DNA from: Phycisphaerae bacterium
GTDB taxonomy: Bacteria; Planctomycetota; Phycisphaerae; Phycisphaerales; Phycisphaeraceae
Reading direction: 5' to 3'
NCBI GenBank assembly: GCA_030425705.1
Contig: JAUHZU010000004.1
Coordinates: forward strand, 124,001-188,000
Length of the DNA: 64,000 nt
Under the pieces are notes generated by a model. That model saw only the letters and a list, made by a program, of their open reading frames with translations, was not told where the DNA came from and did not search any database. Within the stretch, counting starts at the first letter, position 1. Every line of letters begins with the position of its first letter. This document shows, in pieces, positions 50,390 through 59,642 of the stretch. A program made the position numbers and the translations under genes.

Positions 50390-52957
50390 ATGCCCGACCC
50401 CAGCCCCGCGAACCCAACACCCTACCCGGGCTCGGCCCGGTCGCGGCTGGTCCTCGCCGTCTACTGGCTCCTGCTGGCGACCTCGACCCACTTCCCCTCG
50501 TCCGCCTTCGGCCCGTCCGAGGGCCGGTCCCCCGACGACCCGTTCATCCTCTTCCAACACGACAAGATGTCGCACCTCCTCGGGTTCGGCGGGCTCGCGC
50601 TGGTGCTCTACCTCGCCCGGCCGCTGGGGCGACGCAAGGGCCTGATTCCCAACGCCCTCGCCACCGCCGCGATCGCCCTCACCTACGCCCCGCTGGACGA
50701 GTTCTCCCAGGGCATCCTCGGCCACCGCCACGTGTCCGGGTCCGACCTGCTGGCCAACGCGCTGGCGATCGTCGGCGTCGTCATGCTCGCCCTGACCCCA
50801 CGGCGCGTTCCGACACCGCCCAAGGGCTCGGCGAAGCACGGGCTGGCCGTCCTCGCCGGCGGGCTGTCGCTGCTGGCGCTGGGGGGGATGGTCCTGGCGG
50901 TCACCCGGACGGTCGGCCGCCAGACCGACGCGCTGCACCTGTTCGCCGCCGCGGCGCTCGCGGTCACGCTGCTGCGCCGGCCACCGGTCGTGCCCGGTCG
51001 GCCGCGGCTGAGCGCCGGGCTCATCGCCGGCGGGGTCGGGCTGACGCTCGTCGGCACGGAGGTCGCCCAGGCGTTCGCCCGCCTGCCGTTCGCGCGGTCG
51101 GAGGTGATGTTCGGCGCGATCGGCCTGCTCATCGTCATGGCCGGCTGGTCGCTGCGGCTGGCCTTCGGGCCGGCCACGGGGGCGACGCCTACCCTCCGCA
51201 GCCACCCGCCCGGGTCGGCCGAAGACCGCGCGCCCAACCCCCGCGTCGCCGACGGTCCCCCGGCCTACCTCCCCCAGGGCGGCCCCGAGGAGCGCGACGC
51301 GTCGGCGCGCTTCGTCGGGCACGCGTTGCTCGTCAGCGCGCTGACCCTGCTGTCCCGCCTCACCGGGCTGGCGCGCGACGCGGTGCTCGCCGCGGCGTTC
51401 GGGCTGTCGACCGTCGCCGACGCGTTCTTCATCGGCTTCCTCGTCCCCAACCTCTTCCGCCGGCTCTTCGGCGAGGGCGCGCTCACCGCCGCGTTCATCC
51501 CCAACTACACCGAGCTGCGCGAGCGCGACCCGCTGCTCGCCCGCCGGTTTGCGTCGCTGGTCCTCACGCTGCTCACGGTGCTGCTGCTGGCGATCACCGG
51601 CGTCGCGGAGCTGGGGCTGTGGTGGGCGGCGTCGGCGATCGACCCGGAGCGCCAGGGCAAGGCCGCGCTCGCGGTGCACTACACCCGCATCATGCTGCCG
51701 TACATGCCGCTGATCTGCCTGGTCGCGTTGGCCGGCGGCGTGCTGCAGGTGCACAAGCGCTTCGGCCCGCCCGCCGCCGCGCCCCTGGTGCTCAACGCCG
51801 TCATCATCGCTGCGACCGTGCTCGCGACCCGCGGGTTTAGCGCGTCGGGCCTGCCCGAAGAGCGGGTCGGCACAACCGTCGCGCTGGGCGTGCTTGTCGC
51901 GGGGGTCCTGCAGCTCGCCTGGCAGCTCGTGGTCCTGCACCGCACCGCCGGGCTGACGCGCTGCTTCGCCGGCGTGGTGCCGCAGGTCCGCGCCATGCTG
52001 CTCATGATGGGGCCGATGGTCATCGGGCTCGCGGTGTTCCAGATCAATGCGCTGCTGGACGCGCTGATCGCGTTCTTCTTCGCGCCGCCCGAGGGCGCGG
52101 CGCCGGGCGCGCCGGTGTCGCTGCTGGGCTGGACGTTCAGCGCACCGCTCCGCAACGGCGACGTCGCCGCGCTGCAGTGGAGCCAGCGGCTCTACCAGTT
52201 CCCGCTGGGGGTCTTCGGCATCGCCATCGCGACCGCGATCTTCCCGGCGCTTTCCGCCGCGGCGGCCAGGTTCACCGGCGACCCCCCCAACGATGGATCG
52301 GCCAGGCCGTCGGCGTCGCCCGAGTTCGCGGCGATCCTCCGCCAGGGGCTGCGGCTGACGGTCTTCATCGGGCTGCCCGCGAGCGTCGGCCTGTTGCTCG
52401 TGCGCGTCCCGCTGGCGCGCGTGGTCTACGAGCGCGGCGCGTTCGGGCTGGAGGATGCCCTGCGGGTCTCGACGATCCTGGCCGGCTACGCGACGAGCGT
52501 GTGGGCCTACTCGATGATGCACACGGTGACGCGTGCGTTCTACGCGCTCAAGGACGCGACCACGCCCCTGAAGGTCGGGCTGGCGATGGTCGGGTTCAAC
52601 CTGGCCCTGAACCTGACGCTGATCTGGCCGCTGGGCGCGGCGGGGCTGGCGTGGTCGACGGCGGCGAGCGCGATGCTGCAGGTGGCGGTGCTGGTGCTCG
52701 TGATCCGGCGTCGCGTGCCGGGGCCGGTCGACCGCGCGGTGGTGCGGAGCTGGGGGCGGACCGCGCTGGCCAGCGGGGTGATGGTCGCGGTGCTGGGGCC
52801 GGCCTTGTGGTGGCTGGACCCCGCCGGGCTGTCGCGCGGCGCGTCGGCCGGGGTGTTGGCGGGGGCGACCGTGGTCGGCGCAGGGGTCGTGCTCGGTGTC
52901 GCCAAGCTGGCGGGCGCCGAGGAGCTAAGCTGGCTCACGCGCCGCCGACGACGCTGA
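50390..52957 (+). CDS. murJ: fusion of VanZ-like domain(s) with MurJ-type lipid II flippase
   Basis: This 855-residue membrane protein has two parts. Residues about 18-135 are a VanZ-like domain (DKMSHLLGFGGLALVLYLA, then DEFSQGILGHRHVSGSDLLA), and residues about 160-255 may be a second, worn copy (TDALHLFAAAALAVTLL, then GTEVAQAFARLPFARSEV). Residues about 305-850 are a 14-helix MurJ flippase with SRLTGLARDAVLAAAFG and RRLFGEGALTAAFIP, which are strong markers of MurJ. MurJ moves lipid II for peptidoglycan synthesis; VanZ proteins protect against lipoglycopeptides or act in phospholipid control. The joining of these parts in one chain is unusual. Confidence 0.87.
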   Translation: MPDPSPANPTPYPGSARSRLVLAVYWLLLATSTHFPSSAFGPSEGRSPDDPFILFQHDKMSHLLGFGGLALVLYLARPLGRRKGLIPNALATAAIALTYAPLDEFSQGILGHRHVSGSDLLANALAIVGVVMLALTPRRVPTPPKGSAKHGLAVLAGGLSLLALGGMVLAVTRTVGRQTDALHLFAAAALAVTLLRRPPVVPGRPRLSAGLIAGGVGLTLVGTEVAQAFARLPFARSEVMFGAIGLLIVMAGWSLRLAFGPATGATPTLRSHPPGSAEDRAPNPRVADGPPAYLPQGGPEERDASARFVGHALLVSALTLLSRLTGLARDAVLAAAFGLSTVADAFFIGFLVPNLFRRLFGEGALTAAFIPNYTELRERDPLLARRFASLVLTLLTVLLLAITGVAELGLWWAASAIDPERQGKAALAVHYTRIMLPYMPLICLVALAGGVLQVHKRFGPPAAAPLVLNAVIIAATVLATRGFSASGLPEERVGTTVALGVLVAGVLQLAWQLVVLHRTAGLTRCFAGVVPQVRAMLLMMGPMVIGLAVFQINALLDALIAFFFAPPEGAAPGAPVSLLGWTFSAPLRNGDVAALQWSQRLYQFPLGVFGIAIATAIFPALSAAAARFTGDPPNDGSARPSASPEFAAILRQGLRLTVFIGLPASVGLLLVRVPLARVVYERGAFGLEDALRVSTILAGYATSVWAYSMMHTVTRAFYALKDATTPLKVGLAMVGFNLALNLTLIWPLGAAGLAWSTAASAMLQVAVLVLVIRRRVPGPVDRAVVRSWGRTALASGVMVAVLGPALWWLDPAGLSRGASAGVLAGATVVGAGVVLGVAKLAGAEELSWLTRRRRR

Positions 52958-52972
52958 GGATGATGGCGTGGT

Positions 52973-53947
52973 TCAGGGCTGCGCCTGCGGGTAGGCGCGT
53001 TGGTACCAGGCCCAGAGCTTCTCCAGGCCTTCGCGGACCGGGGTCTTGGGGTCGTAGCCCAGCAGCCGGCGGGCCTTGTCGATGTTCGCGAACGTGATCG
53101 CCGGCTCGCTCGCCGGGGCCGGCGGGGTCTCGAGGATGGCCTTTCTGCCGATGATGTCTTCGAGCAGCTCGACGAAGTCGGCCATCAGCACGGGCTCGCC
53201 CCGGCCGAGGTTGATCTGCTCGTAGCCCAGCGGCGTGTCGAGCGCGAGCGCGACGCCCTGCACGATATCGTCCACGTAGGTCCAGTCGCGCTTCATCTGG
53301 CCGGCGTCGAACAGCGTGATCGTCTCGCCGCGGGCGATGCGGTCGGCGACCATGAAGGGCATCATGTCCGGCCGGGCCCGCGGGCCGTACACGCTGAAGA
53401 ACCGCACGGCGGTGAAGTTCATGCCGTGCAGGTTGTGGTAGGTGTAACCCATCAGCTCGATGGCCTTCTTCGACGCGGGGTAGGCGGACAGCGGGAGGTT
53501 GCAGGCGTCATCCTCGGTGAACGGGAGCTGCCGGGTCTTGCCGTAGATGCTGGAGGTGGAGGCGAAGACGAAGTTGCCGCAGCCCTGCTGCTTCGCGGCC
53601 TCGAGCAGGTTGACGCTGCCGACGATGTTGACGTCGGTGTAGAGGGGGGCTCGGCCGATGGAGTAGCGGACGTTGGCCATCGCCGCGAGGTGGGCGACGG
53701 CGGCGGGGGTGTGCTGCTCGAAGAGCGCGTGGACCGCGTCGGTATCGCGGATGTCGTTCTCGCAGAGCGTGAAGCGGTCGTGGTCCTTGAAGCCGGCGAC
53801 GTTGTCGCGCTTCTGCGCGACGCTGTAGTAGTCGTTGAAGTTGTCGATGCCGACCACGGTCCGGCCCGCGTCGAGCAGGCGCTCGGCGAGGTGGGACCCG
53901 ACCAGTCCGGCGACGCCGGTCACGAGGATGGTTTGCGGTTCAGGCAT
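52973..53947 (-). CDS. UDP-glucuronate 4-epimerase-like SDR
   Basis: This 324-residue enzyme has TILVTGVAGLVGSHLAERLL, DNFNDYYSVAQKRDN, Y-x3-K in SAYPASKKAIELMGYTYH, and MKRDWTYVDDIVQG, the standard pattern of UDP-glucuronate/UDP-galacturonate 4-epimerases. It would make UDP-GalA from UDP-GlcA. The start is ATG 53947, with GTG 53950 just before it. It is convergent with the murJ fusion gene across 15 bases and divergent from the DUF4954 gene. Confidence 0.88.
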   Translation of the reverse strand: MPEPQTILVTGVAGLVGSHLAERLLDAGRTVVGIDNFNDYYSVAQKRDNVAGFKDHDRFTLCENDIRDTDAVHALFEQHTPAAVAHLAAMANVRYSIGRAPLYTDVNIVGSVNLLEAAKQQGCGNFVFASTSSIYGKTRQLPFTEDDACNLPLSAYPASKKAIELMGYTYHNLHGMNFTAVRFFSVYGPRARPDMMPFMVADRIARGETITLFDAGQMKRDWTYVDDIVQGVALALDTPLGYEQINLGRGEPVLMADFVELLEDIIGRKAILETPPAPASEPAITFANIDKARRLLGYDPKTPVREGLEKLWAWYQRAYPQAQP

Positions 53948-54117
53948 CACGGGGCTCGGGCTCTGGAAAAGCGCGGGGTTGGTGCATCATCGGCGAAGCC
54001 CGCGGGCCGGTGTACCGCCGGCCGGGGTGGTGGCGATAACTACGGCCGCCGCCCGGCCGACCGGGCCGCGTGCCCGCCCCGCTCGACGGGGAGCGGCATC
54101 CGGCCGATCATACCCGC

Positions 54118-56346
54118 ATGGGACCGATCAAGATCACGCCCTCGGACGACTTCAACCGCGCGCTCACACAGCAGGGGGACGGGCCGGACGACACGACCCG
54201 CCTGGCCCTGCGTGACGAACAGGCCGGGAAGCCCGCGGGGCACTGGCGTCGGCTGCGGTCCGACGAGATCGAGGCCCTGGTCAAGAACGGCAACAAAGCG
54301 CAGAGCTGGGACACGATCCTCGTCGCCGACCCCTTCCGCGCCGACCAGATCACCAACTGCGAGTTCGCCGGGCTGGTCCGCATCGGCACCGTCGAAGACG
54401 TCGTGCTCACCCACCACGACCTGCACGTCCCCGCCGGGCTCAGCCACTCGCGCATCGTGCAGTGCGACATCGGCGACAACGCCGCGGTCCACCACGTCCG
54501 CTACCTCAGCCACTACCTCGTCGGCGACCGCTGCATCCTCCACAACGTCGACGAGATGCACTGCACCGACCACGCGAAGTTCGGCAACGGCATCGTCACC
54601 GACGGCGAGGACGAACGCGTCCGCGTCTGGATCGACCTCATGAACGAGCAGGGCGGCCGGCCCGTCCTGCCCTTCGACGGCATGACCCCCGCCGACGCCT
54701 ACCTCTGGGCCAAGCACCGCGGCGACACCGGGCTCATGGACCGCCTCACCGCCATGACCCAGGGCCAGTTCGACACCCGGCGCGGCTACTTCGGCACCGT
54801 CGGCGAGCAGTCCGTCGTCAAGTCCTGCCGCATCATCAAGGACGTCAAGCTCGGGCCCGCCGCGTACATCAAGGGCGCCAACAAGCTCAAGAACCTCACC
54901 ATCAACTCCAGCTTCGACGAGCCCAGCCAGGTCGGCGAGGGCGTCGAGATGGTCAACGGGATCATGGGCTACGGCTGCCGCGTGTTCTACGGCTGCAAGG
55001 CCGTGCGCTTCGTCATGGGCGATAACGCCACGCTGAAGTACGGCGCCCGTCTGATCCACTCGTACCTCGGCGACAACTCGACGGTCTCGTGCTGCGAGCT
55101 ACTGAACAACCTGATCTACCCCGCGCACGAGCAGCACCACAACAACTCGTTCCTCGTCGCCGCGCGGGTCGAGGGCCAGTGCAACATCGCGGCGGGCGCG
55201 ACGCTGGGCAGCAACCACAACAGCCGGGCCAACGACGGCGAGCTGGTCGCCCGGCGCGGGTTCTGGCCGGGGCTGTGCGCGACGGTGAAGCACGCCTCGC
55301 GGTTCGCGTCGTTCACGCTGCTCGCGCAGGGCGAGTACACCCGGTCGATGGACATCCCCCTGCCGTTCACGCTCGTGAGCAACGGCCGGGGCGCGGACGA
55401 GCTGGTGCTCGTGCCGGCCTACTGGTGGACGCACAACATGTACGCGCTCAAGCGTAACGAGCAGAAGTTTGCCGACCGCGACCGCCGCCGCCGCAAGACC
55501 CAGCACATCGAGTTCGACGCCTTCGCGCCCGACACGGCCGAGGAGATGATCGCCGGGCTCGACCTGCTCGCGCAGTGGACCGCCTCCGCCGCGCGGCGCG
55601 CCAGCGGCCAGGACGCGGAGATCACCCCCGCCGCCCTGCTCGCCACCGGCCACGCCATGCTCCAGGCCGAGCCCGAGCGCACCGACGCGCTCGTCGTCGA
55701 AGCGCCCGGCGTCGAGGCGGGCGACCGGCCCGTGGTCGTCCACCACCCCCGCCGCGGCTACCACGCCTACCGCGACATGCTCCACCACTACGCGGTGACC
55801 AACCTCGTCGCCTACCTGCAGGACCACCCGCAGGCCACCTTCGACTCCATGCAGCAGGACCTGGGCAACGCCCACGGCGGCGCGGGCGACGCCCCGCCCC
55901 GCCAGACCCAATGGGTCAACGTCGGCGGCCAACTCATGCAACGCCCCGACCTCGACCAGCTCCGCTACAACATCCGCACCGGTGCGATCACCACCTGGCA
56001 GCAGGTCCACGACGACTACGACCGGCTCTGGCAGGCCTACCCCCGGCACAAGCACCGCCACGCCATGGCCACGCTGGGCTACCTCCTCGGCGAGGACACG
56101 CTCACCGCCGAGCTGTGGTCCAAGGCCCTGGACAAAGAGGCACAGACCCAGCACGACATCCGCGAGGCCGTCACCGCCTCGCGCGCCAAGGACTTCGACA
56201 ACCCGTTCCTGGATACGACCTACGACAACGCCGAGGAACGCGACGCCGTGCTCGGCGGGGTCGGGGACAACCCGTTCGTGCAGGCCGTAGGTGAGCAGAC
56301 CGCCGCGCAGCTCCGCGTGATCAACGAGGTCCGGGCGCGGGGGTAG
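54118..56346 (+). CDS. DUF4954 family protein, left-handed beta-helix
   Basis: This 742-residue cytoplasmic-looking protein resembles DUF4954 proteins known mainly from Bacteroidota. Its N-terminal 400 residues read as hexapeptide-type beta-helix coils (KSCRIIKDVKLGPAAYIKG, then GCRVFYGCKAVRFVMGDNA and NCELL-like turns, with QHHNNSFLVAARVEGQCNIA). The C-terminal 250 residues are helical. Such a fold suggests a nucleotide-sugar or acyl transferase, but no reaction is established. The ATG at 54118 gives the conserved start; the upstream frame is low-complexity. It lies beside sugar-epimerase and flippase genes. Confidence 0.72.
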   Translation: MGPIKITPSDDFNRALTQQGDGPDDTTRLALRDEQAGKPAGHWRRLRSDEIEALVKNGNKAQSWDTILVADPFRADQITNCEFAGLVRIGTVEDVVLTHHDLHVPAGLSHSRIVQCDIGDNAAVHHVRYLSHYLVGDRCILHNVDEMHCTDHAKFGNGIVTDGEDERVRVWIDLMNEQGGRPVLPFDGMTPADAYLWAKHRGDTGLMDRLTAMTQGQFDTRRGYFGTVGEQSVVKSCRIIKDVKLGPAAYIKGANKLKNLTINSSFDEPSQVGEGVEMVNGIMGYGCRVFYGCKAVRFVMGDNATLKYGARLIHSYLGDNSTVSCCELLNNLIYPAHEQHHNNSFLVAARVEGQCNIAAGATLGSNHNSRANDGELVARRGFWPGLCATVKHASRFASFTLLAQGEYTRSMDIPLPFTLVSNGRGADELVLVPAYWWTHNMYALKRNEQKFADRDRRRRKTQHIEFDAFAPDTAEEMIAGLDLLAQWTASAARRASGQDAEITPAALLATGHAMLQAEPERTDALVVEAPGVEAGDRPVVVHHPRRGYHAYRDMLHHYAVTNLVAYLQDHPQATFDSMQQDLGNAHGGAGDAPPRQTQWVNVGGQLMQRPDLDQLRYNIRTGAITTWQQVHDDYDRLWQAYPRHKHRHAMATLGYLLGEDTLTAELWSKALDKEAQTQHDIREAVTASRAKDFDNPFLDTTYDNAEERDAVLGGVGDNPFVQAVGEQTAAQLRVINEVRARG

Positions 56347-56384
56347 CGCTGCGGCAAGGCCACACGCATATCTTGACGTCCCGG

Positions 56385-56411
56385 AATAGCCGCCGCGTCA
56401 CACGCGGCGGG
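56385..56411. repeat. REP-like extragenic palindrome, single copy
   Basis: Twenty-seven bases contain a 9-bp perfect stem (CCGCCGCGT, loop CAC, ACGCGGCGG) preceded by AATAG. The same unit occurs twice more as an inverted pair at 59445-59538. It lies 38 bases after the DUF4954 stop codon and 21 bases from the convergent lipoprotein stop. Confidence 0.8.
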
Positions 56412-56431
56412 TCCCCACCTTGGCTGTCCTC

Positions 56432-57028
56432 TCAGCGCAGCGTGATCGTGCGCTCGACGGTGTATGCCCGGCCCGTCGCGCCATCGGTGAACGACACGTG
56501 CAGCGTCGCGCTGCCGGCGGCGCCCGCGGGGAGCGTGGCCTTGAGGGTGTAGTGCGTGCCGGTGATGCCGTCGCGGTAGCTGGCGTGGAACTGTTCGGGG
56601 GTGTAGCGCTGGTCGAGGAGCACGGCCGGGTCGCCATCGGACGGGGTCTGGATCAGGCGGACGCGTGCCTCGCCGGCGGCGGTGGTGACCCGGCCGTCCT
56701 GGTCGATCGGGCGGAGGTAGACGCGCAGCTCGGCCGGGGCATCGGGCGTCGCACTGGGCAGCACACCGGTCAGCCGGTCCAGCTCGATCCCCGCCAGCCG
56801 GGGCGGCGTCACGCCGTCGATCGGCTGCGCATCGGGCCGGCCCTGGGCCGCGGCCAGCTCGCGCTCGCGCCGCGCGAGCTGCTCGTTCAGGTCCGCGACC
56901 GCGCGCTCGAGATCGAGGTTGCTCTGCCGCAGCTCGTCGTTCTGCGCCGAGAGGTCCCGGCTGGTCGCCCCGCAGCCGGGGAGGACGAGCATCAAGACCA
57001 CGCATACCAAGCGGAGCGCCTGTTTCAT
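56432..57028 (-). CDS. small lipoprotein with coiled coil
   Basis: This 198-residue protein has a lipobox (VLMLVLPGCG, Cys19), a heptad-like coiled coil at about 24-60 (QNDELRQSNLDLERAVADLN) and a beta-sandwich-like domain at about 75-198 (ELRVYLRPIDQDGR, STRYRDGITGTHYTLKATL-like strands). It is predicted to be a lipid-anchored envelope protein. No enzyme motif is present. It lies 80 bases after clpP on the same strand, separated by a strong hairpin. Confidence 0.75.
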   Translation of the reverse strand: MKQALRLVCVVLMLVLPGCGATSRDLSAQNDELRQSNLDLERAVADLNEQLARRERELAAAQGRPDAQPIDGVTPPRLAGIELDRLTGVLPSATPDAPAELRVYLRPIDQDGRVTTAAGEARVRLIQTPSDGDPAVLLDQRYTPEQFHASYRDGITGTHYTLKATLPAGAAGSATLHVSFTDGATGRAYTVERTITLR

Positions 57029-57044
57029 GCCATGAGTGTATGAC

Positions 57045-57077
57045 AAGCCGGGCCGGAGCGCAGCGCCGGCCCGGCTT
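57045..57077. repeat. 12-bp perfect hairpin between clpP and the lipoprotein gene
   Basis: AAGCCGGGCCGG at 57045-57056 pairs with 57066-57077 around a nine-base loop. No T tract follows on either strand, so it may be an attenuator, an RNA-stability element or a weak terminator. A related motif lies at 60895. Confidence 0.6.
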
Positions 57078-57108
57078 GGGTTCGAGCGATAACGTTTGTC
57101 AGTCGTGC

Positions 57109-57741
57109 TTAGTCCGCGTCCCCGCCCTTGCCCGTCCCGGCGACGCCGTCGGGCAGGTGCTTGAGCACCCGGTCCGCGCAGCCGTACTCCACGGCCTCTT
57201 CCGCGTCGAGCCAGTAGTCGCGTTCGCAGTCGTGCTTGATCTTCTCGAGGTCCTGGCCGGTGTGGTGCTGGATGATCTTGTACAGCCGGTCGCGGGTCTT
57301 GAGCATCTCCTGAGCCTCGATGGCGAGGTCGCTGGCCTGGCCCTGGCGGACGCCGCCCAGCAGCGGCTGGTGCAGCAGCACCTTGGAGTTGGGCAGGACG
57401 TAGCGTTTCCCGGCCGCGCCGCCCATGAGCAGGATCGAGCCCATCGACGCCGCCATCCCGATGCAGTACGTCGCGACCTGCGGGCGGATGAACTGCATCG
57501 TGTCGTAGATCGCCAGCCCGGCGCTGACGCTGCCGCCCGGCGAGTTGACGTAGACGTGGATGTCCTGCTCCGAGTCCTCGTTGGAGAGGAACAGGAGCTG
57601 CGCGGTGGCGACGGAGGTCATCTCGTCGGTGACCGGACCGTTCATGAAGATGATGCGGTCTTTGAGCAGCCGGGAGTAGATGTCGTAGGCGCGTTCGCCG
57701 CGTCCGGACTTCTCGATGACCATCGGGACAAGCTGGCTCAT
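57109..57741 (-). CDS. clpP: ATP-dependent Clp protease proteolytic subunit
   Basis: This 210-residue protein has the ClpP core: [18 protein letters not shown], catalytic Ser99 in [11 protein letters not shown], His124 in [11 protein letters not shown] and Asp in [18 protein letters not shown]. The N terminus ([19 protein letters not shown]) fits a housekeeping ClpP. It would form the tetradecameric protease with ClpX or ClpA, neither of which is in the window, so it may be one of two ClpP paralogues. It is divergent from the sulfatase gene. Confidence 0.94.
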   Translation of the reverse strand: MSQLVPMVIEKSGRGERAYDIYSRLLKDRIIFMNGPVTDEMTSVATAQLLFLSNEDSEQDIHVYVNSPGGSVSAGLAIYDTMQFIRPQVATYCIGMAASMGSILLMGGAAGKRYVLPNSKVLLHQPLLGGVRQGQASDLAIEAQEMLKTRDRLYKIIQHHTGQDLEKIKHDCERDYWLDAEEAVEYGCADRVLKHLPDGVAGTGKGGDAD

Positions 57742-57892
57742 GGTGGGTGTTCTCGTTGGGAGGCGGGTTCGGGTCGCCGGTGAACAAATCTTCGGGCGGG
57801 GGTAGGATTGTAGCGTCGTGCCCGACGCCGGGGCCTGCCCGGCTTATCGGCGGGCCGGGCCGCGGTGCACCAACGCTACAGGGAGATTCGGC

Positions 57893-59443
57893 ATGATCCG
57901 CACCCGCCTGAACCCGCTGCGCCTCCTCGCGGTCGCGCTGCTCGCGTGCACCGCTGGCGCGTGCCAAGGCCAGCCACTATCGGGCCCGGACGAACCCACG
58001 CCCGCGAACGCCGAGCCGACCAACGTCCTGTTCATCCTCGTCGACGACCTGGGCTGGACCGACCTGGGCTACGCCGGGTCGTCCTTCTACCAGACGCCCC
58101 ACATCGACGCCCTCGCCGCGTCAGGCATGGTCTTCACCGACGCCTACGCCGCGTGCCCGGTCTGCAGCCCGACCCGCGCGTCGATCTTGACCGGCAAGAC
58201 GCCGGCCCGCATCGATACCACCGACTACTTCGGCGCGCCACAGGGCGACGCCGTCCGCGCCATGATCGAGCGCGGCGACGACAACCGCTGGACCCGCCAG
58301 CCCCTGATCCCCGCCAACTACACCCCCCGCCTCCCGCTCGAAGAACACACCCTCGCCGAGGCGTTCAAGGACGCCGGCTACGCCACCTTTTTCGCCGGCA
58401 AGTGGCACCTGGGCGGCGACGGCTTCGGCCCCAACGACCAGGGCTTCGACATCAACATCGCCGGCTTCCACGCCGGCGGGCCCTACGGCGGGGGCAAGTA
58501 CTTCCACCCCTTCACCGGCATGCCCAACCTCACCAGCGAGGAAGGCGACCACCTCCCCGCCCGACTCGCCGAAGAGACCGCCGACTTCATCACCGCGCAC
58601 AAGGACGGGCCCTTCTTCGCGTACCTCTCGTTCTACTCGGTGCACACGCCGCTGATAGGCCGGGCCGACCTGGTGCAGCGCTACGAAGAGCTCAAGCAGC
58701 GCATGCGCATCGCCGGCCCGATCTTCGGCGAAGAAGGCGACCGCCGGGTGCGCCTCGTGCAGGAACACGCCGTCTACGCCGCGATGGTGACGGCGATGGA
58801 CGAGGCCGTAGGCCACGTGCTCGACACGCTCGAAGCACAGGGGCTGGCCGACAACACGATCGTCATCTTCTTCGCCGACAACGGCGGGCTGAGCACGAGC
58901 GAAGGCCACCCGACGAGCAACCTCCCGCTGCGCGCGGGCAAGGGCTGGCTGTACGAGGGCGGGATCCGCGAGCCGTGTATCGTAAGGTGGCCGGGGCGGA
59001 CCCAGGCGGGAAGCGAGAGTGATGCGCCAGTGCTATCAACCAGCTTTTACCCCACACTTCTTCAAGCATGTGGCCTGCCACTACTCCCTGAACAGCATGT
59101 CGATGGCCAGAGCATTGTGCCACTACTTGACGCTAGCGCAGGCGAACGGACATCCACGCTATGGCCCGAGCGCCCGCTGTTCTGGCACTACCCGCACTAC
59201 GGCAACCAGGGCGGCAGCCCCGGCTCGGCCGTGCGCCTGGGCGACTGGAAGCTCATCCGCTGGTACGAGCCGGGCAGGGGCACCGAGCTCTACAATCTGC
59301 GCGACGACCTCGGCGAGCAGAACAACCTCGCGGACCAACACCCCGAGAAGGTCGCCGAGCTCGACGCCCTGCTCGACGCGTACCTCGAAGACGCCGACGC
59401 GAAGCTGCCGGTGCCCAACCCCAACGCGGCGCAGGAGCGGTAG
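57893..59443 (+). CDS. secreted arylsulfatase-type sulfatase (FGly, Cys)
   Basis: This 516-residue enzyme has an N-terminal signal (possible lipid anchor at AGAC), the metal Asp pair in LFILVDDLGWTDLGYAG, and the formylglycine signature CSPTRASILTGK with C91 as the site of modification. Later motifs are AGKWHLGG and FFADNGGLS. It would remove sulfate esters from a polysaccharide. GGGAG lies about seven bases before the ATG at 57893. A stretch of about 120 bases near 59021-59140 is much less GC-rich than the rest, but the frame is intact. Confidence 0.9.
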   Translation: MIRTRLNPLRLLAVALLACTAGACQGQPLSGPDEPTPANAEPTNVLFILVDDLGWTDLGYAGSSFYQTPHIDALAASGMVFTDAYAACPVCSPTRASILTGKTPARIDTTDYFGAPQGDAVRAMIERGDDNRWTRQPLIPANYTPRLPLEEHTLAEAFKDAGYATFFAGKWHLGGDGFGPNDQGFDINIAGFHAGGPYGGGKYFHPFTGMPNLTSEEGDHLPARLAEETADFITAHKDGPFFAYLSFYSVHTPLIGRADLVQRYEELKQRMRIAGPIFGEEGDRRVRLVQEHAVYAAMVTAMDEAVGHVLDTLEAQGLADNTIVIFFADNGGLSTSEGHPTSNLPLRAGKGWLYEGGIREPCIVRWPGRTQAGSESDAPVLSTSFYPTLLQACGLPLLPEQHVDGQSIVPLLDASAGERTSTLWPERPLFWHYPHYGNQGGSPGSAVRLGDWKLIRWYEPGRGTELYNLRDDLGEQNNLADQHPEKVAELDALLDAYLEDADAKLPVPNPNAAQER

Positions 59444-59444
59444 G

Positions 59445-59538
59445 GCCCCGCCCCGCCGCGTGTGACGCGGCGGCTATTCTCGAATGCTAGTACAAGCGTG
59501 TGTCAATAGCCGCCGCGTCACACGCGGCGGGACGGGGC
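59445..59538. repeat. REP-like inverted pair downstream of the sulfatase gene
   Basis: Two 34-base arms (59445-59478 and 59505-59538) are inverted copies with a single mismatch, separated by 26 bases. Each arm includes the 9-bp stem CCGCCGCGT/ACGCGGCGG found at 56385. The pair starts one base after the sulfatase stop codon region and could act as a terminator or a site for RAYT-type transposition. Confidence 0.85.
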
Positions 59539-59642
59539 GCAGGTCACCCCACGCACACCGCCGTGCGCGGGCATTCTGCACCTCCCACCCAGGCGTCTAC
59601 AATCTCAAACGACGTCGCCCGCCACCACATAAGGACGCACCG

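Noticed and set aside
50186-52522. Open frame of 778 codons on the minus strand opposite the VanZ-MurJ gene
   Set aside because: Highly charged low-complexity translation (runs of Arg, Gly, Asp, Gln) opposite a gene with clear MurJ motifs; typical antisense artefact of GC-rich DNA.
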